A DNA stretch of 41,309 bases from Candidatus Aenigmatarchaeota archaeon (GCA_016933455.1 JAFGAZ010000011.1:1-41309); one strand, 5' to 3'; numbered from the stretch's first letter, positions 1-9,043 are shown. Numbers and translations: made by a program. The notes: a model not told the origin generated them from the sequence alone.

Positions 1-2456
1 CCATTGTTTATCCAAGAAAGTGTTCTGATTTCGTTTGAAGTTGAGGAAGATTCTACTACAGAATCTCCAACATCAATATTGGGTCCTACCATCTTGTGGA
101 CAAAGTAAGGATACCAAGGCTTTTTATCGTCAGTGTTTACCATACCAAAGCCAAAACCGCCGGTGCTTTCCTTTTCTCTAGAGTTTTTGCTGCTGCCGTA
201 ATTGAAATAAACACGATAAGATATGTCGTTTTCAACCATGCTCTTTATTGACAAGGCGTTGTAAACTGCGCCGGCCATTTTCTGTATTCTTGGGTCCGTC
301 CCGCTTCCGAAAGCATAGTTAAGGTTGTCCTCAGTTTTTAGTACCTCCAGTTCCAGACCCCTTTTTTGTTTGTATAGCTGCCTTGATTTTGTTACACCGT
401 AATTTACAGAATCTTCTCCTATGTATTTTGTTTCTGCAAGATTGAATATTTTAGAATCGCTATCACTGTAGCTTCCTGTGGCATAGCCATGATAGCTAAT
501 AAAGTCAAGATCCTCCCCGTTTGATATGAATTCATCCAAAAGACCCTTCATTATCGAGGCGTCGTTTCCAAGTCTTACATTTGGATTGACACTTTTCATT
601 GATTTTGCAGCAGCGTTGTATAGGTTAACCAGATTTTCTATCTTTTGTGGGTCTCCTGGCCAGTCGCCGTTGGCTGCAAAGTAATGATAGGGCTCGTTTA
701 TTATTTCATAATATTTTACCTGATTCCATGGATATCCCTTGGATTTAAAGTGCTCGACCCATTTGGCTGTGTATGCTGCCCAATGCTCTTCTTCCACAAG
801 ACCTAGATGGTAGGGAAGGTCTCCCGTAGCAGAATCTATTGGCATGTTGGATGGAACCGAAGATATTTTGTTGTTGCTGTCGACAAAACTGTAGAAACCA
901 AGAACTATTAAAGGCTCTGCGCCTATGTCATATGTTTTTTGCACAAGACTGTCTATCTCGTCCCAGTCCCAGGAAACACAGTCCTTTCTAGCAACATCCC
1001 ATACGTCACATACCTTGTGAAGTCTGTGCTCAAAGAACCTCACCATTTCAATATTAGCATCTTCTGCAAGTTCTCTAAACGATGATGATTGTATCCAATC
1101 ATAGCCATCTCCCCATTCAAGTGCAATTCCCAAAGAAAGCTTGTTTTTTGTAATTTCATTATTGGGATTTATGTCAATATCAAAGTCTGCAGACAGTTTC
1201 GGATAATTGTCTGCTGGAGGTTGATATGGTAAAGATGTTTGTATGCATTCTCCTGTATAAGAGCTTCCAAACTGCAATTTACATGATGCAACGCAGCCTT
1301 GTGCATCCCAATCGTAATCTGTTGAATAAGAAGTCTCTTCGAAATAAGCCTTTATGCTGGTGCCGTCAAACATTGCGTCAAAGTTCTGAGTCTCATAGCT
1401 GTTTTTCAAATCCACACTGGTTCCGCCCCAGCTTGCAATATATTTTATAAATTCTCCGTTCCTTGTCTCCATGGTTACTTTTTCTCCCTCAGAAAAGTAC
1501 ATTGTCATGCTGTCCGAAGTGCATTCTGTAATGCCCATGGAATTTGTTATGCAAAATTCTCCTTCTCCTTCCACTGAAAATGTGTATTTCAAAAGCAGAT
1601 CGATTGGAGAGTATAAGTTGTTCGGATCTACCTTGAATTTCAATGTCAAATAATCATATGAAATGTCATTTCCTTCTATTTCTCTTGTTCCTTCGTCCGC
1701 TTTGAGAGGCACAAGACAATATCCTTGGCTTAATAGGCAAGATTTGTCTGTTATGGTAAAGTAAACAATTCCTTCCTTTTCTTCTACTTTTATCTCAAGA
1801 CCGCTGAATCTGGAATCAGCATTGAATTTATTTCTTATCAAATATGGTGCATCGAATCTTGTGTTATAGTCTTCTTCCTCCATTATTGCCCTTCCGGCTT
1901 CTGTTATTCTGAAATAGCTTGAATCTATTTTAGAATTAAACTTTCGGTGGTCAAGATAAATTTCTGCTGATATCGTTTTGTCGTTAACTGAAAAGCTGTT
2001 TGTGCCTTCGACAAAAAAACACTTTGACCCTTTTAATGTTTGGCAATCCTGCTCTTTGTAATTTAGAATATCCAGCGTTCCCGAAAGAAGATTCACAGTC
2101 TTTGAATATTCTATTTTTCCTGTGGGAAGATTTTCTAGTATCTTTTCCTCGAGCCTGCTTTCTATCGTGTATATGCTCGGATAGTTGATGTACCAAAGAG
2201 GTATTTCTTCAGAGTCCAAACCACCGGTCATACCCATATCGTATGCTGTTTTTTTGGATATTATCTCAACGCTCTGGTCGAACGCCTTTGCCCAGAACTC
2301 TGCTTGATTTTGGGCTGACAGTGCCTGGCCTCCCTTTTGCACATTCTCCATCTCGAAAGCCGATCCGAAAAAACCTCCGAAAGACGCGACAACTACGGCT
2401 ATCACTATGAGAAGCGTTCCCAAAACCGGTATTGTAAGTCCTTTTCTATTGTACAT
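1..2456 (-). CDS. Pilin-anchored GH39-like glycoside hydrolase, partial (runs off left edge)
   Basis: This reading frame has no stop in the window; at least 818 codons are present. The ATG lies 11 bases inside the end of the preceding gene. Residues 1-6 (MYNRKG) plus about 24 hydrophobic residues form a class III prepilin-type signal, with cleavage expected after the Gly. Residues about 285-375 resemble a divergent InlB/Flg_new repeat ending in KAYFE. From about residue 430 to the edge lies a clan GH-A TIM barrel: IINEP with Glu588 as candidate acid/base, LKTED with Glu709 as candidate nucleophile, then GGFGFG and KKPWYPYF, as in the C-terminal part of GH39. The 121-residue gap between the two Glu is close to that in known GH39 xylosidases (Glu160/Glu277). 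The likely role is extracellular polysaccharide hydrolysis on a pilus-like structure. Fold and clan are fairly sure; family and substrate are not. Confidence 0.7.
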   Translation of the reverse strand, partial: MYNRKGLTIPVLGTLLIVIAVVVASFGGFFGSAFEMENVQKGGQALSAQNQAEFWAKAFDQSVEIISKKTAYDMGMTGGLDSEEIPLWYINYPSIYTIESRLEEKILENLPTGKIEYSKTVNLLSGTLDILNYKEQDCQTLKGSKCFFVEGTNSFSVNDKTISAEIYLDHRKFNSKIDSSYFRITEAGRAIMEEEDYNTRFDAPYLIRNKFNADSRFSGLEIKVEEKEGIVYFTITDKSCLLSQGYCLVPLKADEGTREIEGNDISYDYLTLKFKVDPNNLYSPIDLLLKYTFSVEGEGEFCITNSMGITECTSDSMTMYFSEGEKVTMETRNGEFIKYIASWGGTSVDLKNSYETQNFDAMFDGTSIKAYFEETSYSTDYDWDAQGCVASCKLQFGSSYTGECIQTSLPYQPPADNYPKLSADFDIDINPNNEITKNKLSLGIALEWGDGYDWIQSSSFRELAEDANIEMVRFFEHRLHKVCDVWDVARKDCVSWDWDEIDSLVQKTYDIGAEPLIVLGFYSFVDSNNKISSVPSNMPIDSATGDLPYHLGLVEEEHWAAYTAKWVEHFKSKGYPWNQVKYYEIINEPYHYFAANGDWPGDPQKIENLVNLYNAAAKSMKSVNPNVRLGNDASIMKGLLDEFISNGEDLDFISYHGYATGSYSDSDSKIFNLAETKYIGEDSVNYGVTKSRQLYKQKRGLELEVLKTEDNLNYAFGSGTDPRIQKMAGAVYNALSIKSMVENDISYRVYFNYGSSKNSREKESTGGFGFGMVNTDDKKPWYPYFVHKMVGPNIDVGDSVVESSSTSNEIRTLSWINN
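1335..1605 (-). repeat. InlB-like repeat domain inside the glycoside hydrolase
   Basis: This stretch encodes a pattern of the form (Y-T-F-S-V-x-G-x-G) ... (G-E-K-V-T) ... (S-W-G-G) ... (K-A-Y-F). It is the layout of divergent InlB/Flg_new-type beta repeats. Similar copies lie in the proteins at 11879-14983 and 16711-18618. Assigned by eye. Confidence 0.5.
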
Positions 2457-2991
2457 AAAAATCGAGTGTTACTTTTAGAGGAAGAGGAGTCTTTTTACTT
2501 AAACTGTCAAAAACTTCGGCATCTATGTAGATTGGTACTGACAATTTCCTAACCTCTGTTATGTCGTTTTTTCTATATCCTATCAGGCTTGAGCTTCTGG
2601 CAATAACTATACCATTTCCGTCTATGTTTAGTTCTATGATGTATGCTTGATTGGGTATCCACTGGTCGAAAACATCCTTTGTGCTTTTTTCCAGGTCAAC
2701 TATTCTTATGCCGTCAACGTACAAGTTGTCTAAATTTTCGTGATATGCTGCGTAAGCTAGTATCTTCTTGAACTGCATGCCTTCATAATCTGATTCTAGG
2801 TAGGAAAGAAGCATTGTCTCGTATTTGACAGGAGGGTATGTTGCATGCATCTGCATTTCATAGTCTATTGGTTGAGATGTAGGCAACTCTGCCGTGTTTA
2901 TTATGAAAATCACAAGTCCACCGAGAAGCGAACCTATGCCTATCATTATCAATACAGCAAACAACGAAGCTAAAAGTTCTACGCCCTTCAT
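2446..2991 (-). CDS. Class III signal (pilin-like) protein, 181 aa
   Basis: It begins MKG followed by about 30 hydrophobic residues (VELLASLFAVLIMIGIGSLL and on), the class III signal arrangement in which a prepilin peptidase cuts after Gly3 and the helix then packs into a pilus core. The 145-residue remainder is soluble, has no cysteine, and looks like a small mixed alpha/beta pilin head. The stop overlaps the start of the glycoside hydrolase gene by 11 bases, so the two are probably translationally coupled. It could be a minor pilin that carries or docks the hydrolase. Function is inferred only from the signal and the neighbours. Confidence 0.6.
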   Translation of the reverse strand: MKGVELLASLFAVLIMIGIGSLLGGLVIFIINTAELPTSQPIDYEMQMHATYPPVKYETMLLSYLESDYEGMQFKKILAYAAYHENLDNLYVDGIRIVDLEKSTKDVFDQWIPNQAYIIELNIDGNGIVIARSSSLIGYRKNDITEVRKLSVPIYIDAEVFDSLSKKTPLPLKVTLDFYVQ

Positions 2992-3009
2992 TTTTTATTC
3001 ACCATTAAA

Positions 3010-4230
3010 TCATGTACACAAATATCTTGCTCTATTGCAAGTGTGTCCGTAACCAAGGCAATTTATGCAGTCTTGGTCGTTTAGACATTCTACTATTCCC
3101 ATATTGTAATTTTCAGGAGAATTCAGTACCGGCCATCCATAATTATTATTGTCTGTATAGACTCCGGCGTAAGAATTCCAATTCCACCAATCATTAGGGG
3201 ATGTCAATTGGTCATGAGCATCCATTACGGTAACGTCGCATTCAATATAATATGAAAATGAGCCCGTATAAGTTCCTTTTGCAGGAATTGATACGAACTC
3301 GCTTCTGAGGTACGAATCCCTTTCCAGACATTGGCAAGTTGAACCGGCCTCTACATAGAAGCACCAAGGCAAATTCCCTGAGTTTACAATAGTATAACTA
3401 ATTGTTATAGTGTCGCTTCTTGCGTAAATCCCTCTTGGCAGAGTAAAATCGACACTGGCGCCGACCTCTTCGCATGTACCCTGATAACAAACAGTCCTTT
3501 CCCCTGAAGGTGTTCTGTATTGACACCTATGCCATTGCAAAGGTACATTGGGATTGTTTTGGTTTGTATACTGGCAGCTGCCCAAAGTATTGGTGTGTTT
3601 TATAGAGTTGGGAGTTTCTGACGAACAAGATAAAGGACTTGGACAGTCCTTTGGACAGTTGTTGTAATTTTCACCGTCCTCGCAGGCTCCGTTTGGACAA
3701 AGAGATGTTGGTTCTGGCTCTTCGTCTTGATCATCTTCAGAAATATCATACTCGCTTCCTACAAATATCCTGACATTTACTGGTACTATATCGTTTGTTC
3801 TTTTAAGAGAAGCTGGTAAATCGGTGTAATATGTAAGGGGCTTTTCTATGCATTCACCATCATTTGTAATATCTTCACATACTTCACCATTGCCAAAGGA
3901 ATAAAGAATTTCTTCGTTCCTGCTTATCATGACATATATGCCTTTCGAGTAATCGAGGCAGTCAATATTTTCGTTTTTAACATTCTCGTATTGCTGAATC
4001 TTTTCTTCAGAAAGAAGCCCCTTTACCGGATATTCGTTTCTTTCCTCGGCTATGCAGCTAGAAAGCACTATGTTTCCGACAACCAATGTTTCTCTTTCCA
4101 TTCTGTTCTGGGTGTAAATCAAGGTATAGTCGTTTAGGGCTAGAAATATTCCAAGAAGGACTATGGCTAAGAAAGCCGTTGATATTATTTTCATGAATGT
4201 TTCGCTTAGTGCGAATATGCCGCCCTTCAT
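3010..4230 (-). CDS. Class III signal protein with Cys-rich segment and CARDB-like domain, 406 aa
   Basis: The N-terminus is MKG plus a hydrophobic helix (residues about 8-32). Around residues 178-197 there is a C-x-NG-x-C-x-x-GE ... CP-x-DC motif, common in archaeal and bacterial surface proteins and probably held by disulfides. Residues about 255-380 (IYARSDTITISYTIVNSGN) look like a CARDB-type beta-sandwich, a fold often used in adhesins. The last 25 residues hold a second Cys cluster. The ATG overlaps the stop of the gene at 4230-4955 by one base (TAATG), so the two are coupled. It is probably a minor pilin with an adhesive head. Family membership is by eye; function is not known. Confidence 0.55.
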   Translation of the reverse strand: MKGGIFALSETFMKIISTAFLAIVLLGIFLALNDYTLIYTQNRMERETLVVGNIVLSSCIAEERNEYPVKGLLSEEKIQQYENVKNENIDCLDYSKGIYVMISRNEEILYSFGNGEVCEDITNDGECIEKPLTYYTDLPASLKRTNDIVPVNVRIFVGSEYDISEDDQDEEPEPTSLCPNGACEDGENYNNCPKDCPSPLSCSSETPNSIKHTNTLGSCQYTNQNNPNVPLQWHRCQYRTPSGERTVCYQGTCEEVGASVDFTLPRGIYARSDTITISYTIVNSGNLPWCFYVEAGSTCQCLERDSYLRSEFVSIPAKGTYTGSFSYYIECDVTVMDAHDQLTSPNDWWNWNSYAGVYTDNNNYGWPVLNSPENYNMGIVECLNDQDCINCLGYGHTCNRARYLCT

Positions 4231-4955
4231 TAAGCTCCCTCTATTAGCAGCTTGCAGCCGCCGCCTTCGTTAAATTTTTTGATTACCAAGGTTCCACCAA
4301 CACTATCAAACTTTACTGTGCTGAGACATTCCAAAAGCCTATAACAACCAATGTCTGATGTACAAGTGTCCCCTATTCCATAATCAATATCACATTTACA
4401 ATCATTTGAGCACTGGCCTGGACAATCGTTATCAGAAGGATGTATTATTTGCTCCTCTTCATCGTTTCCGGGATCACATTCCTCACCACCGTCTAGTACG
4501 CCGTTTCCGCAAGTTCCGTATGTGCTTTTGCAAAATCCCGCATCGCAGCTCAAGCCTTCGTAGCAGTCAGAATGGTATGTGCACCTATCGCCTATCAGGC
4601 CCCGGATTTTTGTGCAAGTCTTCACTATTCTGCAGTCTGTAAGAAATGGTTGCGGGTCTACCTCAGCTATATCGTTGCTCATATTAGGATCTATACGTAT
4701 AGTAGGATACGGCTCATCATCTATTATGATGGTATGTTTTATGTCTATTGGTATTCTTGCCTCGAAATCTCCAGGTGAGTATGAGGCAACTGTCAGGACG
4801 TTTCTAATGTTTTCCTGCAGATTGTTTGGCTCGATTTTTGTTAGAAAACCAAGGAAATTGTAAGCAATGCCCCTTCCGAAAACCGTTACTAGGACTATTA
4901 GTATAACAAACATTCCTACAATAAAGAGCAAAAAGTCTTCTGTTACCCCTTTCAT
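4230..4955 (-). CDS. Class III signal protein with Myxo-type disulfide repeat, 241 aa
   Basis: MKG is followed by a hydrophobic helix from about residue 8 to 28. Residues about 125-145 form a C-x4-DC-x-x-G-x-x-C-x4-C unit seen in several neighbours. Residues about 148-200 contain CGNGVLDGGEECDPG followed by C-x3-C-x3-C-x-C, which is the pattern of the 'Myxo-disulfide'/DUF4215 Cys-rich repeat of secreted proteins. A GTGATT ribosome binding site lies before the ATG; a second ATG four bases upstream is out of frame. The C-terminal region holds three further Cys. It looks like an extracellular, disulfide-stabilised pilin-like protein of unknown binding target. Confidence 0.65.
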   Translation of the reverse strand: MKGVTEDFLLFIVGMFVILIVLVTVFGRGIAYNFLGFLTKIEPNNLQENIRNVLTVASYSPGDFEARIPIDIKHTIIIDDEPYPTIRIDPNMSNDIAEVDPQPFLTDCRIVKTCTKIRGLIGDRCTYHSDCYEGLSCDAGFCKSTYGTCGNGVLDGGEECDPGNDEEEQIIHPSDNDCPGQCSNDCKCDIDYGIGDTCTSDIGCYRLLECLSTVKFDSVGGTLVIKKFNEGGGCKLLIEGA

Positions 4956-4969
4956 TCATAATCACTTTT

Positions 4970-7900
4970 TTATTCACTCAAAGGCGCAGGCCTGCAAACC
5001 TCATTGTCACATACCCATCCTTCGTCACAATCTTCTTTATCCAGGCATCTGCTTATCCACAAACATTCGCTGGCTGCTGATTGCATGCACTTATCGTTGA
5101 GTATTGCTGCCTTTCTCCATGTCTCCGCTGCAGGCGTCTTTACAGGCCATGCCAATGAAGTATCACCTATAAGCGTCATGCTGTAACACCAGTCGTCTAT
5201 GTCAAAAATCTTGGATCCTACGTTTGTCAATTTATTTTTAAAAACTTTGTCTGAAAAACCTTTCCATACGCCTTTTAGTTTGTCCATTCTGGCTGCTGAT
5301 TTTGTTATGTCCTGAAAATGTGATAAAGCCCAAGGTGATACTGAAGATAATGCATCAATGCCGTCGCATATGTCCTCTGCTGCCTGGAAGTTCCAGTAAC
5401 CCCAGCCTTCGTTTTGTCTTTTGTATGTAGAATCCCTAAAGTCCTGTGTGGCCGCAACGACTTCTACAGTCAAAAGACCCATTGTCGAGTATTTGCATGT
5501 CTGCGAGCAACCTGAAGTTGCTCCCCATCCGCCTGATCCTGCGATACAACCGGCCATGCATACTCCAAATGCTCCGTAATATGCAATCGGGTTTGGAACA
5601 TTGTTTATATTAGATGAACCCCAGATATAGTCCTCGTCTGCGTAGCAGAAGTTCGGGGTGTCGACGCTGTCAAGCTGCACCTTTTTGTTTACAAGATTCC
5701 CGATTATCGGTACATCCTCGAGGAAAGGAACAGAAGAGTCAAAAACAGTCTGCTCGCATTCTCCTACGTCGCATTTCTTTGCAACTCCTGTCTTGTCGAT
5801 GTAGACGTAAACATTTTTATCTACATCGTTTTTCCAAACCTTTGCCATGGCAAAGCATGGGCTTACTACATAGAATCTAGGGTTTTCCTCTGGTGGCGAC
5901 GCTGTCAAAAGAATGGTGTTAACTCCTGAAGGAATCCTTTCCGTTATGTCAGGATTTTGTCTCCAAAGCTTAACTTCTATTGATTCCTCGACCTTGCTGT
6001 CCAAAAGATAAGCGCTTGCCGTTTCCGTTGGGCCGTCTGCAGCTCCCCTTTGAAGCTTGCATATCGAGTTTGAAGCGCATCCACCCTCCTTTATTTCAGT
6101 TGCCTTCTTTAGCGATTGTTCGACTGTATATGCGCCTGGTATTATGTTTAGTGGTGAGTATATTGGAGCTTCTCCTATTTTGTTTAGGTCAAGTAAAAAG
6201 AATTTCTTGCCTTTCTGATAGGCAAATGATGTTACCTTGAAAGCATCAGAATCTGCTAGATGAATTACAGGAGCTGATAGATACTTTATTATATTATCAG
6301 TAGAAATGGAATCAACGCCATAGTTTTTTGTGAACTGCGCCGTTATCATGTCGTTTTTTACCTTGTTTGCCTGACTAATTACTTTGTTGACGTTTAGATT
6401 TCCCTTTACTAAACTTTCCCTGTCAAAAAGGCCTTTCAAATGCATGCTAAGTTTTGCCTGCTCAAAGACTTCTTTTGCAGTCTCTTCTGAAACCCTTAAT
6501 GTATTTCCCGATTCATCCAAAAATCCAGAAGACATTACATCCATCCACTGACCTTTTACATCATCCCAATCGGAGAAACTTTTTATTATATCGTCGTAAG
6601 CTTTGATTTTTTCAGTTTCTGTTGTAAGTTTTTTTATGTTGTCAAACTGGTCCTTTAGATTTTTTGACATTGCCCTTGATGCAATGTCACCTGTTATAGC
6701 GTCTTGATGTCTTAGAACAAATTCAGCAAGATCTTGAGAATTCCTAAGCCTGACAACACTTTCTATATATTTTATGACATCCGCATCGGATAATTCGTCA
6801 ATATTGTCGAATGATTTTCCTGTGACCTTTTTTAAATTTGAAAGTAATTTTTCTCCTGTTTCATCCTCTTTCTTGACTATGTCTATTATACCCTTTCTTA
6901 TTTCATCCTTGTTTTTGATTGCAACTTCCCTTACATTTTGGAACTTTGCAGGAAGACTTTTTGATGATATCTCATCGCCATAGTTGAATACCTTGTTAAA
7001 TCCTCCTTCTACCCTGCTTACTCCCCCTCTTAGCCTGTTATACACACTTCTTATGTTGTCTATGATATTGGTCTTAAGCCAGCTGTTTTCCCACCATGTC
7101 GTTACTTTTGTTTTTGCAGGTACCCATTTAGCCTTGACGCTAGTAACGGTGTCGTCTAGCCAGCTAAATCTAGGCTGTATTACGATGGCATCTGAAAACT
7201 TTTTGGCATTCTCCTCGCTAAGTGTAATCTTGAGATTTTCGGCAAGGCCGTTAAATTCCCTTTTTAATACTGGCTTGCCTCCTTTTGTTAGTATGTCTCC
7301 ATCAGGTCCGACTTCGTACATTCCCATCTTTCCTAGAGCATTTGTTATGTCTTTTGTGTCTTTGATGCCCTTATCTTTAATATCGTTTATAGTTCCCTTG
7401 AGTTCTTTTGAAGCATAATTGATATTGATTATATCGTCGATCTGGTCTGCTACTTCATCACCTTTCTTACCGCTAACGGAGTTTCTTAGGAAAAATTTTA
7501 TTACTCTGTTGTTTTTGATATTGTCTATTGCCTTTCTGATCTTAATCGGTGTTAAATCCAACGATACGCTTCCTATTGTTTTTATCAGACCAGTAAGACC
7601 TCCGGTTGATTTTATTGATTTTCTTACAAGGCCCCCTGCGTACGAAGCCGCCTTGAATCCGTATTTCATTGTGGCATAGTTTAGTATTGCCTGACCAGCT
7701 CCCCCGCTAAATGGTTGAGATTCTCCCCATGATATGCTTCCTTCTGGTGGGAATATCTCGTATGTTAGAATGTATGTTGGAAGCTGTGAGGAAAACCACG
7801 CAACTGATGTTTTTGCGCTGTCAACTTCGCATAGTCTTATAGGAACTGTTACGTAATAATCTCCCATCTCGTCTGGGGGCACACCCTCACCATACCATGG

Positions 7901-8074
7901 CTCTACATCGGTTTCTAGTGATGCCCTGTTTATGGCATCAACCAATTCAATCGCTGTTGTATTGGCAAGTCCATCACATTCCGAATTGCCAAATATACTA
8001 AAGAAAAGCGAGACTAGAGCTACGAATATTACCACTGATAAAACTAAAGATATTGCCATTGAAGTTGATACCAT
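4970..8074 (-). CDS. Giant N-anchored helical protein with Cys-rich C-terminus, 1034 aa
   Basis: I do not recognise this family. Residues 1-30 (MVSTSMAISLVLSVVIFVAL and on) form an N-terminal membrane helix without the K-G motif. Residues about 130-640 are charged, lysine-rich and probably all-helical, with no cysteine. Residues about 670-1034 are Cys-rich, including GVCMAGCIAG and a final DC-x4-W-x-C-x4-C unit like those in neighbouring proteins. The start is supported by AGGTGC six bases upstream. The gene lies 14 bases upstream of the 4230-4955 gene in the same operon. The long helical middle could act as a stalk or secretion scaffold. Composition differs from the beta-rich giants at 9180-20284, so the role is probably different too. 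Confidence 0.55.
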   Translation of the reverse strand: MVSTSMAISLVLSVVIFVALVSLFFSIFGNSECDGLANTTAIELVDAINRASLETDVEPWYGEGVPPDEMGDYYVTVPIRLCEVDSAKTSVAWFSSQLPTYILTYEIFPPEGSISWGESQPFSGGAGQAILNYATMKYGFKAASYAGGLVRKSIKSTGGLTGLIKTIGSVSLDLTPIKIRKAIDNIKNNRVIKFFLRNSVSGKKGDEVADQIDDIININYASKELKGTINDIKDKGIKDTKDITNALGKMGMYEVGPDGDILTKGGKPVLKREFNGLAENLKITLSEENAKKFSDAIVIQPRFSWLDDTVTSVKAKWVPAKTKVTTWWENSWLKTNIIDNIRSVYNRLRGGVSRVEGGFNKVFNYGDEISSKSLPAKFQNVREVAIKNKDEIRKGIIDIVKKEDETGEKLLSNLKKVTGKSFDNIDELSDADVIKYIESVVRLRNSQDLAEFVLRHQDAITGDIASRAMSKNLKDQFDNIKKLTTETEKIKAYDDIIKSFSDWDDVKGQWMDVMSSGFLDESGNTLRVSEETAKEVFEQAKLSMHLKGLFDRESLVKGNLNVNKVISQANKVKNDMITAQFTKNYGVDSISTDNIIKYLSAPVIHLADSDAFKVTSFAYQKGKKFFLLDLNKIGEAPIYSPLNIIPGAYTVEQSLKKATEIKEGGCASNSICKLQRGAADGPTETASAYLLDSKVEESIEVKLWRQNPDITERIPSGVNTILLTASPPEENPRFYVVSPCFAMAKVWKNDVDKNVYVYIDKTGVAKKCDVGECEQTVFDSSVPFLEDVPIIGNLVNKKVQLDSVDTPNFCYADEDYIWGSSNINNVPNPIAYYGAFGVCMAGCIAGSGGWGATSGCSQTCKYSTMGLLTVEVVAATQDFRDSTYKRQNEGWGYWNFQAAEDICDGIDALSSVSPWALSHFQDITKSAARMDKLKGVWKGFSDKVFKNKLTNVGSKIFDIDDWCYSMTLIGDTSLAWPVKTPAAETWRKAAILNDKCMQSAASECLWISRCLDKEDCDEGWVCDNEVCRPAPLSE

Positions 8075-8083
8075 TAAAGCACC

Positions 8084-8386
8084 TTAACAGTTGCACAAAG
8101 TTTTTATTGAGTTAGTATTTGGTTCAAACCCTGCTCCTATTACCAAATTTTCAAGTGTTTCTGTGCCGTCTCCCCACGGAACTCTACATGTTACTGAACT
8201 TAATAGAGTATTGTCTCCACAGTCGTATCTGCTTCTGTCGTTGCAACAGTTTCTAAGTGCTGAGTCGTATTGTATGATATCAACTTGTCCTTTGGAATTA
8301 CCTATAAGCATAATAAATGCAATTAGGACCACAGCTGCTATCACTATCAACACAAGAGCGGTTGTCACCAAGCTTATTCCTTTCAT
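8084..8386 (-). CDS. Small class III signal pilin-like protein, 100 aa
   Basis: MKG is followed by about 28 hydrophobic residues (ISLVTTALVLIVIAAVVLIA and on), then a head of about 70 residues with six cysteines (CCNDRSRYDCGD, VTCRV, and a terminal CNC). GGTGAT lies four bases before the ATG. The size and layout are those of a major or minor type IV pilin with a small disulfide-held head. It is followed after 9 bases by the 1034-residue gene and preceded by the similar 100-residue protein at 8400-8702, so the two may be a pair. No family was recognised beyond the signal. Confidence 0.6.
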   Translation of the reverse strand: MKGISLVTTALVLIVIAAVVLIAFIMLIGNSKGQVDIIQYDSALRNCCNDRSRYDCGDNTLLSSVTCRVPWGDGTETLENLVIGAGFEPNTNSIKTLCNC

Positions 8387-8399
8387 TTTTTATCACCGT

Positions 8400-8702
8400 T
8401 TATTCTATAGGGCATCCAAGGCACAGTTTTTTGCAGCTTTCACACCAATTACCTTCGTATTCATCTTGGCAAAAGCTTTGCAATGATTTTAGATCGTCTC
8501 CAAATTCCTTTTCTATACTTCCAGCTGATTCACAAGAACAGTCATTTTTTTGCCATTCCGGACAAAGCGAAGTTATGTCATACCACCTAAGTGGCTGCTC
8601 TTGACCTTTTACTATGCCTTCATTTGATATTATTATGAAGAAAACTATCACAGCCAAAAGAACTACCAATACAAGTGTTCCTATGGAAAGTTCAAGACCC
8701 AT
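8400..8702 (-). CDS. Small N-anchored Cys-rich pilin-like protein, 100 aa
   Basis: An N-terminal hydrophobic helix (residues 7-26) follows MGLELS; there is no K-G before it. The exposed part of about 70 residues has eight Cys in short spacings, ending in CESCKKLCLGC. It is the first gene of a leftward unit that starts at the shared TATA box at 8734-8742 and probably reads through 8386, 8074, 4955, 4230, 2991 and 2456. It is the same length as its neighbour at 8084-8386. It is probably a pilin-like structural subunit; the Cys pattern suggests disulfides rather than metal binding, but this cannot be decided by eye. Confidence 0.5.
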   Translation of the reverse strand: MGLELSIGTLVLVVLLAVIVFFIIISNEGIVKGQEQPLRWYDITSLCPEWQKNDCSCESAGSIEKEFGDDLKSLQSFCQDEYEGNWCESCKKLCLGCPIE

Positions 8703-8733
8703 GTACTTATTTTGATTAAACTGGCTATTAAAG

Positions 8734-8742
8734 TTTTATATA
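8734..8742. promoter_or_regulatory. Bidirectional TATA box
   Basis: TTTTATATA between two divergent genes. Its centre is 27 bases from the rightward ATG (8765), which fits leaderless transcription, and 36 bases from the leftward ATG (8702). The core is nearly self-complementary, so one element may serve both directions. Confidence 0.6.
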
Positions 8743-8764
8743 GTAAGCAAATTTAATAGAAATT

Positions 8765-9043
8765 ATGAAGGGAGACATGGAAAACGCCCCACAGCTCTTG
8801 ATGATGGTCATTCTTTTTGTAATTACAGGATTAATAGTGACATCTACTCTATTTTTGGAGGATGTCAGGGCTTCTTCATCAAATTATGTGGCTCCGGATA
8901 CTTCTAAATGTAGTTCAAGTTCGGATTGTTCGAGAGGAATATGTATTAGCATAAACGGCCAGCCCAGCTCTTGTGGCTGCATAGACGATGTTGATTGTGG
9001 TGGCGGAATGAATTGTGAAAATAACGAGTGTGTTGAACCATGA
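8765..9043 (+). CDS. Class III-like signal Cys-rich small protein, 92 aa
   Basis: One of only two genes on the plus strand inside the surface locus. It starts MKGDMENAPQ, then a hydrophobic helix at residues about 11-28. The remaining 60 residues hold eight Cys in a C-x5-DC-x3-IC ... CGC-x3-VDC-x4-NC-x4-C arrangement, the same DC-x-x-G-x-x-C unit that ends several of the giants. The acidic residues between the Gly and the helix are unusual for a prepilin, so processing is less certain. The TATA box 27 bases upstream implies leaderless mRNA. Its stop overlaps the start of the 47-residue gene at 9040. Confidence 0.5.
   Translation: MKGDMENAPQLLMMVILFVITGLIVTSTLFLEDVRASSSNYVAPDTSKCSSSSDCSRGICISINGQPSSCGCIDDVDCGGGMNCENNECVEP

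Noticed and set aside
1226-2552. Several open frames of 60-74 codons on both strands
   Set aside because: They lie inside the glycoside hydrolase gene or its overlap with the next gene, lack start-site signals, and their products have no recognisable features.
6984-7679. Longer plus-strand open frames (144 and 86 codons) opposite the 1034-residue protein
   Set aside because: They are antisense to a continuous gene with a ribosome binding site and a coherent domain layout; their products look like random hydrophobic sequence.
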